This document shows positions 36,679 to 45,675 of a stretch of 64,000 nucleotides of DNA, in pieces (position 1 is the stretch's first letter; every line of letters begins with the position of its first letter). Made by a program: the position numbers and the translations under genes. This stretch comes from Clostridium sp. SM-530-WT-3G (GTDB lineage Bacteria > Bacillota > Clostridia > Clostridiales > Clostridiaceae), in the NCBI RefSeq assembly GCF_012843905.1, contig NZ_JABAGC010000003.1:119866-183865 (forward strand), read 5' to 3'. Below the pieces are notes generated by a model that was given only the letters and a program-made list of their open reading frames with translations, was not told the origin of the DNA and did no database searches.

Positions 36679-37383
36679 CTAAAGGGTTAGTAAACTGCCT
36701 CTGTCAATTAGCTTGCCTTTTCTGAGAGAAACAGGTTTCACGTCATACTTGTATAAGAAGTTTTTGACTTCTTTTCCATATCTGTAATGCTCTAATTCAC
36801 CAAAGAAGGCCATCCTGTCATTGTTAATCATACCGCCAACTCCGCCAATAAAACCATAATTTAAGGAAGGCAATAGTATATCTTCAGGAGGAATTAATAA
36901 AATATCAAAGTTATATTCTTTTAATGAATTTACAATACCTTTATCACTTGTAATAAGTGCATTTTCTCTTACAGGAAGAACTGAACATTTTGAATAACCT
37001 TGAGGTACATTTATTAAAGTTTTTGATTCTTGAGATTTTAATAGATTTTCATCTGTGTGTGTTAAGGTATGAATGAAATAATTATCTAATATTAAAGCAT
37101 TTAAAATAATATCTCCGGGATATGTATTAGACAAGGAATTTTTTGAAAGAATATATTTTATGTGGTTTCTATTTAGAATATCTTTAAAGTCATCACATAT
37201 ATCTTTGTGAATTATAAGTTGATCTGAAGAATTATTTTTTAGTATATTTAGCTGAATATCAGGATGTCCGTTTATGGCATCATATACTTTTGATGTTTTT
37301 GGAACACATATAGTGTTTATATTTAGTTTTTCAAGATTTTTTAGCTCTTCGAGAGTGAGTCTATAATCAACAAAAGCGTGCAT
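36679..37383 (-). CDS. Conserved clostridial protein, DUF6873-like (pentein-fold)
   Basis: A 234-aa soluble protein. The C-terminal half, with LINVPQGYSKCSVLPVRENALITSDKGI and GFIGGVGGMI, matches what I recall as the DUF6873 GME-fold family, conserved in clostridia beside ytxC or on its own. The Cys in YSKCSV sits where guanidino-modifying enzymes keep functional residues, but a full catalytic set is not evident. AAGGAGG lies directly before the ATG. It is divergent from ytxC. Function unknown. Confidence 0.65.
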   Translation of the reverse strand: MHAFVDYRLTLEELKNLEKLNINTICVPKTSKVYDAINGHPDIQLNILKNNSSDQLIIHKDICDDFKDILNRNHIKYILSKNSLSNTYPGDIILNALILDNYFIHTLTHTDENLLKSQESKTLINVPQGYSKCSVLPVRENALITSDKGIVNSLKEYNFDILLIPPEDILLPSLNYGFIGGVGGMINNDRMAFFGELEHYRYGKEVKNFLYKYDVKPVSLRKGKLIDRGSLLTL

Positions 37384-37558
37384 AGTATCCTCCTTAAAAT
37401 ATATATTATAAATTTAAGTCAAAAAATATAAAAAATAATTTATATTTATATATTTTGAACCTAAGCTGAATCTATGTCAACAAATAACTAAAATAAATAA
37501 TCATCTGCATATAAGATAATTTTTCATACATACTAATATTAAGAAGGGAGTGAAATCC

Positions 37559-38467
37559 ATGCTTATTTTGAAATTAGCTTATAATGAAGAACTTAATTTT
37601 GGTCGAGACTTGCAGGAGCTAAGAGAAACACTTAAGAAAAAAAATATTTTAATAGGACTCGTAGAAAGCATTGAAGGAAAAACCCATATAATTAAAGTCA
37701 TATGTGATGAAAATTCTTATAGTGAAGAGATAAAAGATATTATTAACCTATATGTTAGTAATATATTATATAAAATAGTAATAGAAAACTATAGACAAAA
37801 AGAAATGTTAGAGTTTTTAATTGATAATTATTTTTTCTTAAAGCAGAATGAAATATTAGAAATTGAAGAAGCTGTATTAGATGTTTTAAGCTTTAAAAAG
37901 GATCTTAGTGAAGAAAATTCTATTTACTGTTTAAATATAGTAAATTCAATTATAGAAAAAATACGAGACTGCATTTGTGAAAAGCAGGAGATAAATGTTG
38001 ATGGGTTTATAACATTTAGAATGCGAAAACTCAGAGAAGATATTGAAAAAATCATAGATAAAGTTGTAGAAAAGTACATGGTAGATAAAGAATACGAAGA
38101 ATTTGTGAAGCTTTTAAAATATTTTGTTGATATTCAGGAATCTAAAATAGAAGAAATAAAAATTTATATAGATGAAGTAAGTAATTATACTGTCAAAGAT
38201 GGAGTTGGAAAGGATTTATTTAAAGATTTTTTAATTCAGCTGGCAGGAGATATGAGTAATCTCAATGTTAATGTTGAAGATATACTTATAAGCGGATTAA
38301 TAACAAGTTCTCCAAAGAAAATAACAATCTATGGAGTAAAAAATTGTAACAATAAAGAATTTATAAATACAATAAACAGTGTATTCGGAGATAAGGTAAG
38401 ATTATATGAACAATGTGATGAAATAGGTGATAAAAAAATTTTGACGAAAAATATTGACATGTATTAG
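37559..38467 (+). CDS. ytxC: YtxC-like sporulation protein
   Basis: A 302-aa soluble, largely helical protein of the YtxC family, annotated as a putative sporulation protein. Recognisable parts are NVDGFITFRMRKLREDIEKIIDKVVEKYMV and EYEEFVKLLKYFVDIQ in the C-terminal half. Its position directly upstream of infC-rpmI-rplT is a recurrent clostridial and bacillar arrangement. ATG 37559 lies 8 bases after GAAGGGAG; the GTG at 37550 abuts that site. The infC promoter begins inside its last codons. Confidence 0.85.
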   Translation: MLILKLAYNEELNFGRDLQELRETLKKKNILIGLVESIEGKTHIIKVICDENSYSEEIKDIINLYVSNILYKIVIENYRQKEMLEFLIDNYFFLKQNEILEIEEAVLDVLSFKKDLSEENSIYCLNIVNSIIEKIRDCICEKQEINVDGFITFRMRKLREDIEKIIDKVVEKYMVDKEYEEFVKLLKYFVDIQESKIEEIKIYIDEVSNYTVKDGVGKDLFKDFLIQLAGDMSNLNVNVEDILISGLITSSPKKITIYGVKNCNNKEFINTINSVFGDKVRLYEQCDEIGDKKILTKNIDMY

Positions 38468-38482
38468 TTATAGTGATATACT
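38454..38482 (+). promoter_or_regulatory. Promoter of the infC-rpmI-rplT operon
   Basis: A consensus TTGACA (38454-38459) and TATACT (38477-38482) have a 17-base spacer. The -35 box overlaps the end of ytxC. Confidence 0.85.
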
Positions 38483-38489
38483 TGGCTTT

Positions 38490-38640
38490 GTTAAGAAGAA
38501 ACAGCCGTTTCTCACCTTACAATGTCGAGTGATTATTAGTTGGGTTTTTTATGGATATCTATGCATTATGTATTGATAATATGAGACGGCTAATAAGGCC
38601 GTCTTTTTATTATGTATAGAGTTTTTCGGAGGTGAAAAAT
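38490..38640 (+). ncRNA. L20-type autoregulatory leader of infC-rpmI-rplT
   Basis: The 150-base leader contains a terminator stem AGACGGC/GCCGTCT (38584-38604) followed by T5. Upstream, AGCCGTTTCTCA (38503-38514) is complementary to TGAGACGGCT (38582-38591), so it can form a competing antiterminator. This is the architecture of leaders in which ribosomal protein L20 represses its own operon in Firmicutes. The identity of the ligand is inferred from the operon. Confidence 0.75.
38584..38609 (+). terminator. Attenuator within the infC leader
   Basis: A seven-base-pair GC-rich stem with a TAATAAG loop is followed by five T residues, 32 bases before the infC start codon. Confidence 0.85.
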
Positions 38641-39153
38641 ATTAGTAAAGATTTTTCAATAAATGAAGAAATAAGAGAAAAGGAAGTTAGATTGATCGGT
38701 AATGACGGATCTCAATTAGGAGTTATGTCAGCAAACGAAGCAAGAAGACTTGCCGAAGAAAGCGACTTAGATTTAGTTATGATTTCTCCAAATGCAAAAC
38801 CACCAGTTTGTAAAATTATGGACTATGGTAAGTTTGTATATGAGCAATCAAAGAAAGAAAAAGAAGCTAAGAAAAAGCAAAAAGTTGTTAATATTAAAGA
38901 AATTAGAGTTAGTCTAACTATTGAGGAACACGACATTGACATAAAAGCAAAAAATGCAAGAAAGTTCCTATTAGATGGAGATAAAGTTAAAATCACTGTT
39001 AGATTTAGAGGTAGAGAAATGGAACTTGGCCATATGGGTCAAAGAATTCTAGATATGTTTGCTTCTAAACTAGAAGATGTTTGCCTAATAGAGAAAAATG
39101 CTAAAAGAGAAGGTAGAAACATGACAATGGTTTTAGGGCCTAAAAAGGCATAA
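38641..39153 (+). CDS. infC: Translation initiation factor IF-3
   Basis: A 170-aa IF-3, which keeps 30S subunits free and checks the start codon. The N-domain starts [19 protein letters not shown] and the C-domain ends with [18 protein letters not shown] and [10 protein letters not shown]. The start is most likely the rare codon ATT at 38641: the ribosome binding site CGGAGGTG ends 6 bases upstream, and the only alternative (GTG 38632) is part of that site. An AUU start lets IF-3 repress its own synthesis, as known in E. coli and Bacillus. It is cotranscribed with rpmI and rplT. Confidence 0.95.
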   Translation: MSKDFSINEEIREKEVRLIGNDGSQLGVMSANEARRLAEESDLDLVMISPNAKPPVCKIMDYGKFVYEQSKKEKEAKKKQKVVNIKEIRVSLTIEEHDIDIKAKNARKFLLDGDKVKITVRFRGREMELGHMGQRILDMFASKLEDVCLIEKNAKREGRNMTMVLGPKKA

Positions 39154-39174
39154 CTTGAGAGGAGGATTTTAATC

Positions 39175-39372
39175 ATGCCAAAAATGAAGAGTCATAGAGG
39201 TGCAGCAAAGAGATTTAGAAAGACAGGAACAGGTAAGCTTAAGAGAGCTAAAGCTTTCAAGAGTCATATCTTAACTAAGAAGAGCTCAAAAACTAAGAGA
39301 AATCTTAGAAAAGCTGGATACGTTTCTAAAGCACAAGAAAAAGTAATGAAGAAATTATTACCATACCTATAA
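39175..39372 (+). CDS. rpmI: Ribosomal protein L35 (bL35)
   Basis: A 65-aa, very basic large-subunit protein. The start [20 protein letters not shown] and the end [10 protein letters not shown] are typical and complete. GAGGAGG lies 8 bases upstream of the ATG. It is the middle gene of the infC operon. Confidence 0.97.
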   Translation: MPKMKSHRGAAKRFRKTGTGKLKRAKAFKSHILTKKSSKTKRNLRKAGYVSKAQEKVMKKLLPYL

Positions 39373-39403
39373 GATAGAGTATTTGGTACAGGAGGTTTAA
39401 GTA

Positions 39404-39763
39404 ATGGCAAGAGTAAAGAGAGCAAAGAATTCTCGTAAAAATCATAAAAAAGTTTTAAAACTTGCAAAAGGATACTACGGTGGAAAGAGTAAGTTATTTA
39501 AAACTGCTAACGAATCAGTAATAAGAGCATTAAGAAATGCTTATGTTGGAAGAAAGAACAAGAAGAGAGACTACAGAAGTCTTTGGATAGCAAGAATTAA
39601 CGCTGCTGCAAGGATGAACGATATGTCTTATTCTAAATTCATGAACGGAATTAAAGTAGCAGGAATCGACATAAACAGAAAGATGTTATCTGAAATAGCT
39701 ATCAACGATCCAAAAGCATTCGCTGAATTAGTAGAAGTTGCTAAAAAAGCATTAAACGCTTAA
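39404..39763 (+). CDS. rplT: Ribosomal protein L20 (bL20)
   Basis: A 119-aa protein of the 50S subunit, needed for its assembly and the likely autorepressor of this operon through the leader. The basic N-terminal extension ([22 protein letters not shown]) and the globular part with [21 protein letters not shown] are complete. AGGAGG precedes the ATG. Confidence 0.97.
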   Translation: MARVKRAKNSRKNHKKVLKLAKGYYGGKSKLFKTANESVIRALRNAYVGRKNKKRDYRSLWIARINAAARMNDMSYSKFMNGIKVAGIDINRKMLSEIAINDPKAFAELVEVAKKALNA

Positions 39764-39766
39764 TAC

Positions 39767-39798
39767 ATAAAATGCGGTCTAGACCGCATTTTATTTTT
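39767..39798 (+). terminator. Terminator of the infC operon
   Basis: The sequence ATAAAATGCGGTCT and its exact reverse complement AGACCGCATTTTAT lie back to back, followed by T5. Confidence 0.9.
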
Positions 39799-39953
39799 AT
39801 ATGAAAAAATATATTATATAATAAATAACATTATAGCTATTAAGTTATTATTTGAAAGTTGATATATTAAAATGGAACAAGCCTATATTATATCAATTAT
39901 TAAGTGTTAATTTTATTTTGACTTTAAAAAATGCTTATTTGAGGTGGAGAACA

Positions 39954-41300
39954 ATGAAAGATTCATTAAAAGCTAAAAGAATGAGTGCTGTAAGAATACT
40001 TGCATTGGGTTTTGCAATTACCATTTTAATAGGAGGAGTAATTCTAAGTCTTCCAATATGCAGTAGTCAAGGAACATATACAAATCTTTTGGATTATATA
40101 TTTACAGCAACATCAGCAGTATGTGTAACTGGACTTGTGACTGTTGATACTGGAACTCACTGGAGTACATTTGGCCAAGTTGTAATAATGATTCTGATTG
40201 AAATAGGCGGACTTGGTTTTATGTCTGTAGGGACATTTATAGCTGTTCTATTAGGTAGAAAAATAACTCTTAGAGACAGGCTTGTAATGCAAGAAGCAAT
40301 GAATGCTTTTAAAATTCAAGGTGTTGTAAATATGCTACGTTATGTTATTGGGCTTACTATAACAATACAGTTAATTGGGGCAGTATTGTTATCAACTGTA
40401 TTTATTCCTCGATATGGAGTGGCAAAAGGTATATTTTATAGTATTTTTCATTCTGTTTCAGCATTCTGTAATGCAGGGTTTGATTTGATGGGAAATTTTT
40501 CGGGTTTAACTACCTATAATAAGAATTATTTGGTGATAATAGTTTTAGGATTGCTTATAATAATAGGTGGAATAGGCTTTACTGTTTTAATTGAACTTAT
40601 CAATTATCCTACTAGTAAAAAATTAAGTACACATTCAAAGATGGCTTTACTAGTAACTGGAGTATTAATATTGTGGGGGACTATAAATATATTAGTATTA
40701 GAATATCATAATCCAGGTACTTTAAAAGATATGACCTTAGGGCAAAAAATACTTAATTCATTTTTTTCTTCAGTTACACCGAGAACTGCAGGATTTAATA
40801 GTATATCTAATGGAGATATGACTAACGCTGGTAAATTCACCACTATAATTCTTATGTTTATAGGCGGATCACCAGGGTCAACGGCAGGAGGACTTAAAAC
40901 AGTAACATTTGGTGTGTTAATCTTAACAGTTGTTGCAGCTATGGAAGGAAGAGAAGATACTGAAGTTTTTGGAAGAAGATTTCCAAAAGAAACGGTGTAT
41001 AAATCATTTGCTTTATTTTGTATAGCTATGATACTTGTATTTGCAGTTACTATGATTTTGACAGTTACAGAACCATCGATGAACTTTATAGATTTACTTT
41101 ATGAAGCAACATCAGCATTTAGTACAGCAGGACTTACTACAGGAGTGACTCAACAACTTACTAATTGGTTGAGTAAAGTTATTTTAATAATAACAATGTA
41201 TTGTGGAAGAGTGGGACCAATGACTGTTATATTAGCTATTGTAAATAAGAAGAAAAAAAGAGGAATTAAGTATCCAGAAGGAAAAATATTAATAGGTTAA
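39954..41300 (+). CDS. ktrB: Potassium uptake membrane protein KtrB/TrkH
   Basis: A 448-aa channel-like subunit of a K+ (Na+-linked) transporter with four M1-P-M2 units. The pore loops are seen as TSAVCVTGLVT, HSVSAFCNAGFDLMGN, TPRTAGFNS and SAFSTAGLTTG. The segment GGSPGSTAGGLKTVT is the usual flexible gate region. The ATG at 39954 has GAGGTGGAG upstream and gives a KtrB-sized protein; the frame from 39852 adds a non-family extension. It lies 23 bases before ktrA. Confidence 0.92.
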   Translation: MKDSLKAKRMSAVRILALGFAITILIGGVILSLPICSSQGTYTNLLDYIFTATSAVCVTGLVTVDTGTHWSTFGQVVIMILIEIGGLGFMSVGTFIAVLLGRKITLRDRLVMQEAMNAFKIQGVVNMLRYVIGLTITIQLIGAVLLSTVFIPRYGVAKGIFYSIFHSVSAFCNAGFDLMGNFSGLTTYNKNYLVIIVLGLLIIIGGIGFTVLIELINYPTSKKLSTHSKMALLVTGVLILWGTINILVLEYHNPGTLKDMTLGQKILNSFFSSVTPRTAGFNSISNGDMTNAGKFTTIILMFIGGSPGSTAGGLKTVTFGVLILTVVAAMEGREDTEVFGRRFPKETVYKSFALFCIAMILVFAVTMILTVTEPSMNFIDLLYEATSAFSTAGLTTGVTQQLTNWLSKVILIITMYCGRVGPMTVILAIVNKKKKRGIKYPEGKILIG

Positions 41301-41323
41301 AATTGAAATGGAGATAATAGAGT

Positions 41324-41986
41324 ATGAATAAAAAGCAATTTGTTGTAATAGGATTGGGGAGATTTGGGTGCTCTCTTGCTAAAACAATATCTCAATTGGG
41401 AAATGATGTACTTGCTATAGATAAAGATGAAGAAAGAGTTCAAGAGATTGCAGATCATGTTACCCATGCAATTCAAATGGATGCTACAGATGAAGCTGTA
41501 CTACAAAATATTGGAATAAGAAATTTTGATGTTGCAGTAGTTTCTATTTCTGATGTGCAAGAAAATATAATGTCAGCACTTCTAATTAAAGAAATGGGAG
41601 TAAAGTATATAATAGCAACAGCTCATAATGAGAAGCATAAAAGAGTTCTATCTAAAATAGGCGTAGATAAAGTTATACTTGCAGAACAAGATATGGGAAT
41701 AAGAGTTGCACATAATCTCGTATCTTCAAATATCTTGGATTATATTGAATTATCATCTGAATATAGTATTATGGAAGTTGAAGCTTTAGATGATTGGATA
41801 GGGAAAACTCTTAAAGATTTAGCACTTAGAAAAAAATATGGAATAAATGTTGTTGCTATGAAAAATAGTAAAAGTGTTAATATATCTCCTAGTGCTGATG
41901 ATATAGTACATGAAGGAGATATTATAGTTGCACTTGGAGCAGTAAAAACTTTAAGAAATTTTGAAAAATTATTATTACAAAGATAA
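41324..41986 (+). CDS. ktrA: Potassium uptake regulatory subunit KtrA/TrkA
   Basis: A 220-aa cytoplasmic RCK protein. The Rossmann motif GLGRFGCSLAKT (residues 9-20) and the acidic end of beta-2 (DVLAIDKDEERVQ) bind NAD(H) or ATP/ADP, and the C-terminal TrkA_C domain ends near GDIIVALGAVKTLRNFEKLL. It forms the gating ring on KtrB. The ATG has GGAG upstream. The next gene begins 19 bases after its stop, so all three may be cotranscribed. Confidence 0.93.
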   Translation: MNKKQFVVIGLGRFGCSLAKTISQLGNDVLAIDKDEERVQEIADHVTHAIQMDATDEAVLQNIGIRNFDVAVVSISDVQENIMSALLIKEMGVKYIIATAHNEKHKRVLSKIGVDKVILAEQDMGIRVAHNLVSSNILDYIELSSEYSIMEVEALDDWIGKTLKDLALRKKYGINVVAMKNSKSVNISPSADDIVHEGDIIVALGAVKTLRNFEKLLLQR

Positions 41987-42005
41987 AGGTTTTGAGGTGA
42001 AAGCT

Positions 42006-42800
42006 TTGATTTTTATTGAAAGTAAAGGGAATAACTTATTTAAAGAAACAAAGAAACTTAAAGAACGAAAGAACAGAATAAAGAGTGGAAAATATATAAT
42101 AGAAGGATTTAGACTTGTTCAAGAAGCCTTTAAAGCAGGGATTGATGTTGATTATTTGATAGTTACAAGTGATGGAAAAGAAAAGCTTGATTCATATTTA
42201 GGTGAATATTTAAATGAGAAAAGCAATATTTATGAAATGACAGATACACTTTTTAAAGAATTGATTTCTACTGAACAGCCACAAGGAATAGTTGCAGTTA
42301 TTAATATGAATGAAAAGCCATTAGATTTAAACGGTAGTTTTTATCTTTTATGTGACAAGGTTCAAGATCCAGGCAACTTAGGAACAATAATAAGAACAGC
42401 TCATGCAGTAGGTGTTCAAGGGATAATATTAACTAAAGGAACTGTAGATATTTATAACGAAAAAACTATACGTTCAACAATGGGATCTATTTTCTATGTT
42501 CCAATTCATTATGATGATGAAAATTTTACTCTTGTAAAGCAGCTTAAAAGTGAAGGATTTAAGACTGTTGTTACATCACTAGATACAGATAAAAATTTCT
42601 TTGAGGAAGATATAAGAGGAAAAGTGCTTTTAACTGTTGGAAATGAGGGTAATGGGGTAAGTGATGAAGTTTACGAGCTTGCTGATATAAAGGTTAAGAT
42701 ACCTATGCCAGGAAATGCAGAGTCCTTAAATGTTGCAATTGCTACATCTGTTATTATGTATGAAAAAATAAGACAGGATTCTTTTAATAAAAGTTTATAA
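42006..42800 (+). CDS. TrmH-family (SpoU) RNA 2'-O-methyltransferase
   Basis: A 264-aa knotted (SPOUT) methyltransferase. The N-terminal substrate-binding domain contains KSGKYIIEGFRLVQEAF. The catalytic motifs are complete: LCDKVQDPGNLGTIIRTAHAVG, LLTVGNEGNGVSDEV and IPMPGNAESLNVAIATSVIMYE. It probably methylates rRNA, since the N-terminus resembles the TsnR/RlmB-like group. I start it at TTG 42006, with GAGGTG 6 bases upstream; the frame continues further up over ktrA without support. This gene often sits upstream of pheST in Clostridium, as it does here at a distance. Confidence 0.9.
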   Translation: MIFIESKGNNLFKETKKLKERKNRIKSGKYIIEGFRLVQEAFKAGIDVDYLIVTSDGKEKLDSYLGEYLNEKSNIYEMTDTLFKELISTEQPQGIVAVINMNEKPLDLNGSFYLLCDKVQDPGNLGTIIRTAHAVGVQGIILTKGTVDIYNEKTIRSTMGSIFYVPIHYDDENFTLVKQLKSEGFKTVVTSLDTDKNFFEEDIRGKVLLTVGNEGNGVSDEVYELADIKVKIPMPGNAESLNVAIATSVIMYEKIRQDSFNKSL

Positions 42801-42843
42801 AAATTTGTGATATAAGATTAGAACAGTTATTTAAATAGAAAAT

Positions 42844-42878
42844 AAAAAAGCGTTACCAAAAGTGGCAACGCTTTTTTA
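42844..42878 (+). terminator. Terminator after the RNA methyltransferase gene
   Basis: AAAAAAGCGTTACCA and TGGCAACGCTTTTTT pair around AAAG with one mismatch. The A/T flanks could also serve the convergent trpB. Confidence 0.9.
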
Positions 42879-42921
42879 GAATTAGGAATAGGTATAAATT
42901 TACTTTGAAACCTAGATAATT

Positions 42922-44100
42922 TTATTTTGCTTGCATATCTAGGTATGCTATTATAGCATCCATATCTTTATCGCCTCTACCAGAAAGATTTACAATTATG
43001 ATTTTGTCTTTGTCAAGTTGAGGTGCTAATTTTATGGCTTGAGCAATGGCATGTGATGATTCTATTGCAGGAATTATACCTTCTACCTTTGTAAGATATA
43101 AAAAAGCAGATACTGCTTCATCATCAGTTATTGCTGTATATTTAGCTCGTTTTATATCTGCTAAATATGCATGTTCAGGGCCTACACCAGGATAATCAAG
43201 ACCAGCTGAAACAGAATATGCTTCAGCTATATTACCATCTTTATCATGAAGTACATATGTATTCATTCCATGAATTATTCCTGTTTCACCTTTAGTTATT
43301 GTTGCGGCGGTAAGTTCAGTATCTACACCTTTTCCAGCAGCTTCAACACCAATTAAATTTACATCTTTATCTTCAATAAATGGATAGAAAATACCTATGG
43401 AATTACTTCCACCGCCAACAGCAGCAAGTATATAATTTGGGAGACGTCCTTCTAACTCCATTATTTGCTTTTTAGCTTCATCGCCTATTATTCTTTGAAA
43501 ATCTCTAACTATAGTTGGATATGGATGTGGTCCTACAGCAGATCCTAAAAGATAGAACGTTTCACTACAATTACTAGACCAATAGTCAAGTGCTTCATTT
43601 ACAGCATCATTAAGAGTTCTTGTCCCACTCATTGCAGGAACTACTTCTGCACCTAGAAGCTCCATTTTTTTAACATTAAGAGCCTGCCTTTTCATATCTT
43701 CTTCACCCATGAATACTTTACATTTTAATCCGAATTTTGCAGCAACAGTAGCAGTAGCAACGCCATGCTGACCAGCCCCTGTTTCAGCTATAACTTTCTT
43801 TTTACCCATTCTTTTGGCTAATAGAACTTGGCCAATAGCATTATTTATTTTATGTGCCCCAGTGTGATTTAAATCTTCTCTTTTTAAATAAATTTTTGCT
43901 CCACCTAAGTCTTTAGTCATGTTTTCTGCAAAGTACAATGGACTTGGTCTTCCTGTGTAATAATTTAAATAATATTTGTATTCATCCCAGAAGGTTTTGT
44001 CATTTTTAGCTTTTTCGTATTCTGCCTCTAATTCATTTAATGCTTTTAGTATTTTTTCAGGAACATATTGTCCGCCATAATCATTAAATCTACAACCCAT
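42922..44100 (-). CDS. trpB: Tryptophan synthase beta chain TrpB
   Basis: A 392-aa PLP enzyme joining indole and serine to tryptophan. The PLP lysine lies in [13 protein letters not shown], the catalytic loop is [20 protein letters not shown], and the cofactor phosphate clamp is VGGGSNSIG. Length and N-terminus ([15 protein letters not shown]) are those of the canonical TrpB1. No trpA or other trp gene lies nearby, so it may salvage indole or serve a trpA encoded elsewhere. GGAGAG precedes the ATG. No leader peptide or T-box is seen upstream. Confidence 0.95.
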   Translation of the reverse strand: MGCRFNDYGGQYVPEKILKALNELEAEYEKAKNDKTFWDEYKYYLNYYTGRPSPLYFAENMTKDLGGAKIYLKREDLNHTGAHKINNAIGQVLLAKRMGKKKVIAETGAGQHGVATATVAAKFGLKCKVFMGEEDMKRQALNVKKMELLGAEVVPAMSGTRTLNDAVNEALDYWSSNCSETFYLLGSAVGPHPYPTIVRDFQRIIGDEAKKQIMELEGRLPNYILAAVGGGSNSIGIFYPFIEDKDVNLIGVEAAGKGVDTELTAATITKGETGIIHGMNTYVLHDKDGNIAEAYSVSAGLDYPGVGPEHAYLADIKRAKYTAITDDEAVSAFLYLTKVEGIIPAIESSHAIAQAIKLAPQLDKDKIIIVNLSGRGDKDMDAIIAYLDMQAK

Positions 44101-44274
44101 TTTTACTCTCCTTATTGCTTATTATTTTGATTTTTGTAAAAATTATACCATAAATATATTTGAATAGTAAAATATAACCTGAAAATATAATAAAAAAATA
44201 AAAAGATAAAGTTTTGTTTAAAAAAATGATTTTGATAAAATTAGACTTTATTTTTGAGAAGTATAAAAATAGTA

Positions 44275-44305
44275 TTGACTTTATACTTACTATAAACTTT
44301 ATACT
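44275..44305 (+). promoter_or_regulatory. MerR-type promoter with 19-bp spacer and central dyad
   Basis: TTGACT (44275-44280) and TATACT (44300-44305) are separated by 19 bases, the stretched spacing of MerR-controlled promoters. The spacer carries the dyad TTTATA-CTTAC-TATAAA (44280-44296), the expected regulator site. The downstream operon encodes a MATE pump and a MerR protein. Confidence 0.75.
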
Positions 44306-44351
44306 ATCTTGAGAAACAACAAATAATATTTAAGAGAGAGAGGTTTTACAA

Positions 44352-45656
44352 ATGATAAAAAAATTTTTAGGTTATGCTATTCCCTCAGCTCTTGCAATGT
44401 TTGTTTCATCTTTATATACAGTTATTGATGGAATATTTGTTGGGCGAGGTGTTGGAGATATGGCTCTTGCAGCCGTAAATATAGTAATGCCACTTACAAT
44501 TATGTTTTTTGGTATTGGTACAATGTTTGCTGTAGGAGGAGGAACTTTAGTATCAAAAAACTTTGGTGCTGGTAAAGATGAAGAAGGTGTTACTGTATTT
44601 AGGCAGGTATTTAAGTTTCTTTTAATAATAAGTACATTAATAAGTTTGATTTTTTCAATATTTTCTAATCAGGTGGTTGCAGTACTTGGAGCGACTGATA
44701 ATATAAAATCATTGGCGGGAGAATATTTAAAGTATTACTCTATTTTCTGTATACCTAATTTAATTGGAATAGCCCTTAATAGTTTTGTTAGAAATGATGG
44801 AAGACCAAAACTGGCAATGGTATCGACAATTTCTGGAGCAATAACTAATATTATTCTTGATTATGTATTTATTTTTATATTAGGAATGGGGATTAAAGGT
44901 GCAGCAATAGCTACTGGATTAGGTCAAATTATTACTGTGATGATACTAGTTCCTCATTTTACATTAAAAAGAGGAAAACTTACTTTTGGAAATGCATCAT
45001 TAGATGTGAAAGTAATAAAATCATTTATTACTGTTGGAATACCATCATTTTTAGCAGAAGCAGCATTTTCTGTTATAATATATGTTCAAAATATTGCATT
45101 AGTCAATTTTATAGGGAATAGTGGATTGGCAGCATTTAGTATTATAAATTATATAACTACAAATATATATATGGTTCTTTTAGGTGTTACATTTGGTGCA
45201 CAACCACTTATAAGTTATAATTTTGGAGCTAAGAATGCAAAAAATATGATTGATGTGTATAAAATTTCTAATATAACATCATTAATTATAACAACTATAT
45301 TTACAGGAATGTGTTTTTTATTTGGAAGAGAACTTGTAGGAGTATTTACTTCAGATGTAGAAATTATAAATATTGCTTATAATGGATTAAATTTTACTAA
45401 TCTAGGCTTTTTTGCGGTAGGAATGAATCTTACTACGACAGTATACTATCAATCTGTTGAAGTGCCTAAGTATTCAAATTTACTTTGTATATTTAGATCA
45501 ATAGTATTTTTGCCAGTAAGTGTATTTGTTCTTGGTAAGATTTTTGGGATAGATGGAATTTGGTTAGGTTTTCTTGTTTCTGAATTATTATCTATGATAT
45601 CATGTGCGTTTATTGCATATGTTCCAAGATATACACTAAAAAATATAGCTCAATAA
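44352..45656 (+). CDS. MATE-family efflux transporter
   Basis: A 434-aa membrane protein with twelve predicted helices in two related halves. Typical blocks are IPSALAMFVSSLYTVIDGIFVGRGVGDMALAAVNIVMP in the first half and GNSGLAAFSIINYI followed by GVTFGAQPLISYNFGAKN in the second. MATE proteins export drugs and organic cations using Na+ or H+. It is transcribed from a MerR-type promoter and followed 10 bases later by a MerR regulator, which suggests drug-inducible efflux. GAGAGAGAGG precedes the ATG. Confidence 0.92.
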   Translation: MIKKFLGYAIPSALAMFVSSLYTVIDGIFVGRGVGDMALAAVNIVMPLTIMFFGIGTMFAVGGGTLVSKNFGAGKDEEGVTVFRQVFKFLLIISTLISLIFSIFSNQVVAVLGATDNIKSLAGEYLKYYSIFCIPNLIGIALNSFVRNDGRPKLAMVSTISGAITNIILDYVFIFILGMGIKGAAIATGLGQIITVMILVPHFTLKRGKLTFGNASLDVKVIKSFITVGIPSFLAEAAFSVIIYVQNIALVNFIGNSGLAAFSIINYITTNIYMVLLGVTFGAQPLISYNFGAKNAKNMIDVYKISNITSLIITTIFTGMCFLFGRELVGVFTSDVEIINIAYNGLNFTNLGFFAVGMNLTTTVYYQSVEVPKYSNLLCIFRSIVFLPVSVFVLGKIFGIDGIWLGFLVSELLSMISCAFIAYVPRYTLKNIAQ

Positions 45657-45675
45657 ATTATAGGAGGTGGGATTT

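Noticed and set aside
39852..39953. Longer KtrB starting at 39852
   Set aside because: The extra 34 residues lack a ribosome binding site, while GAGGTGGAG precedes ATG 39954.
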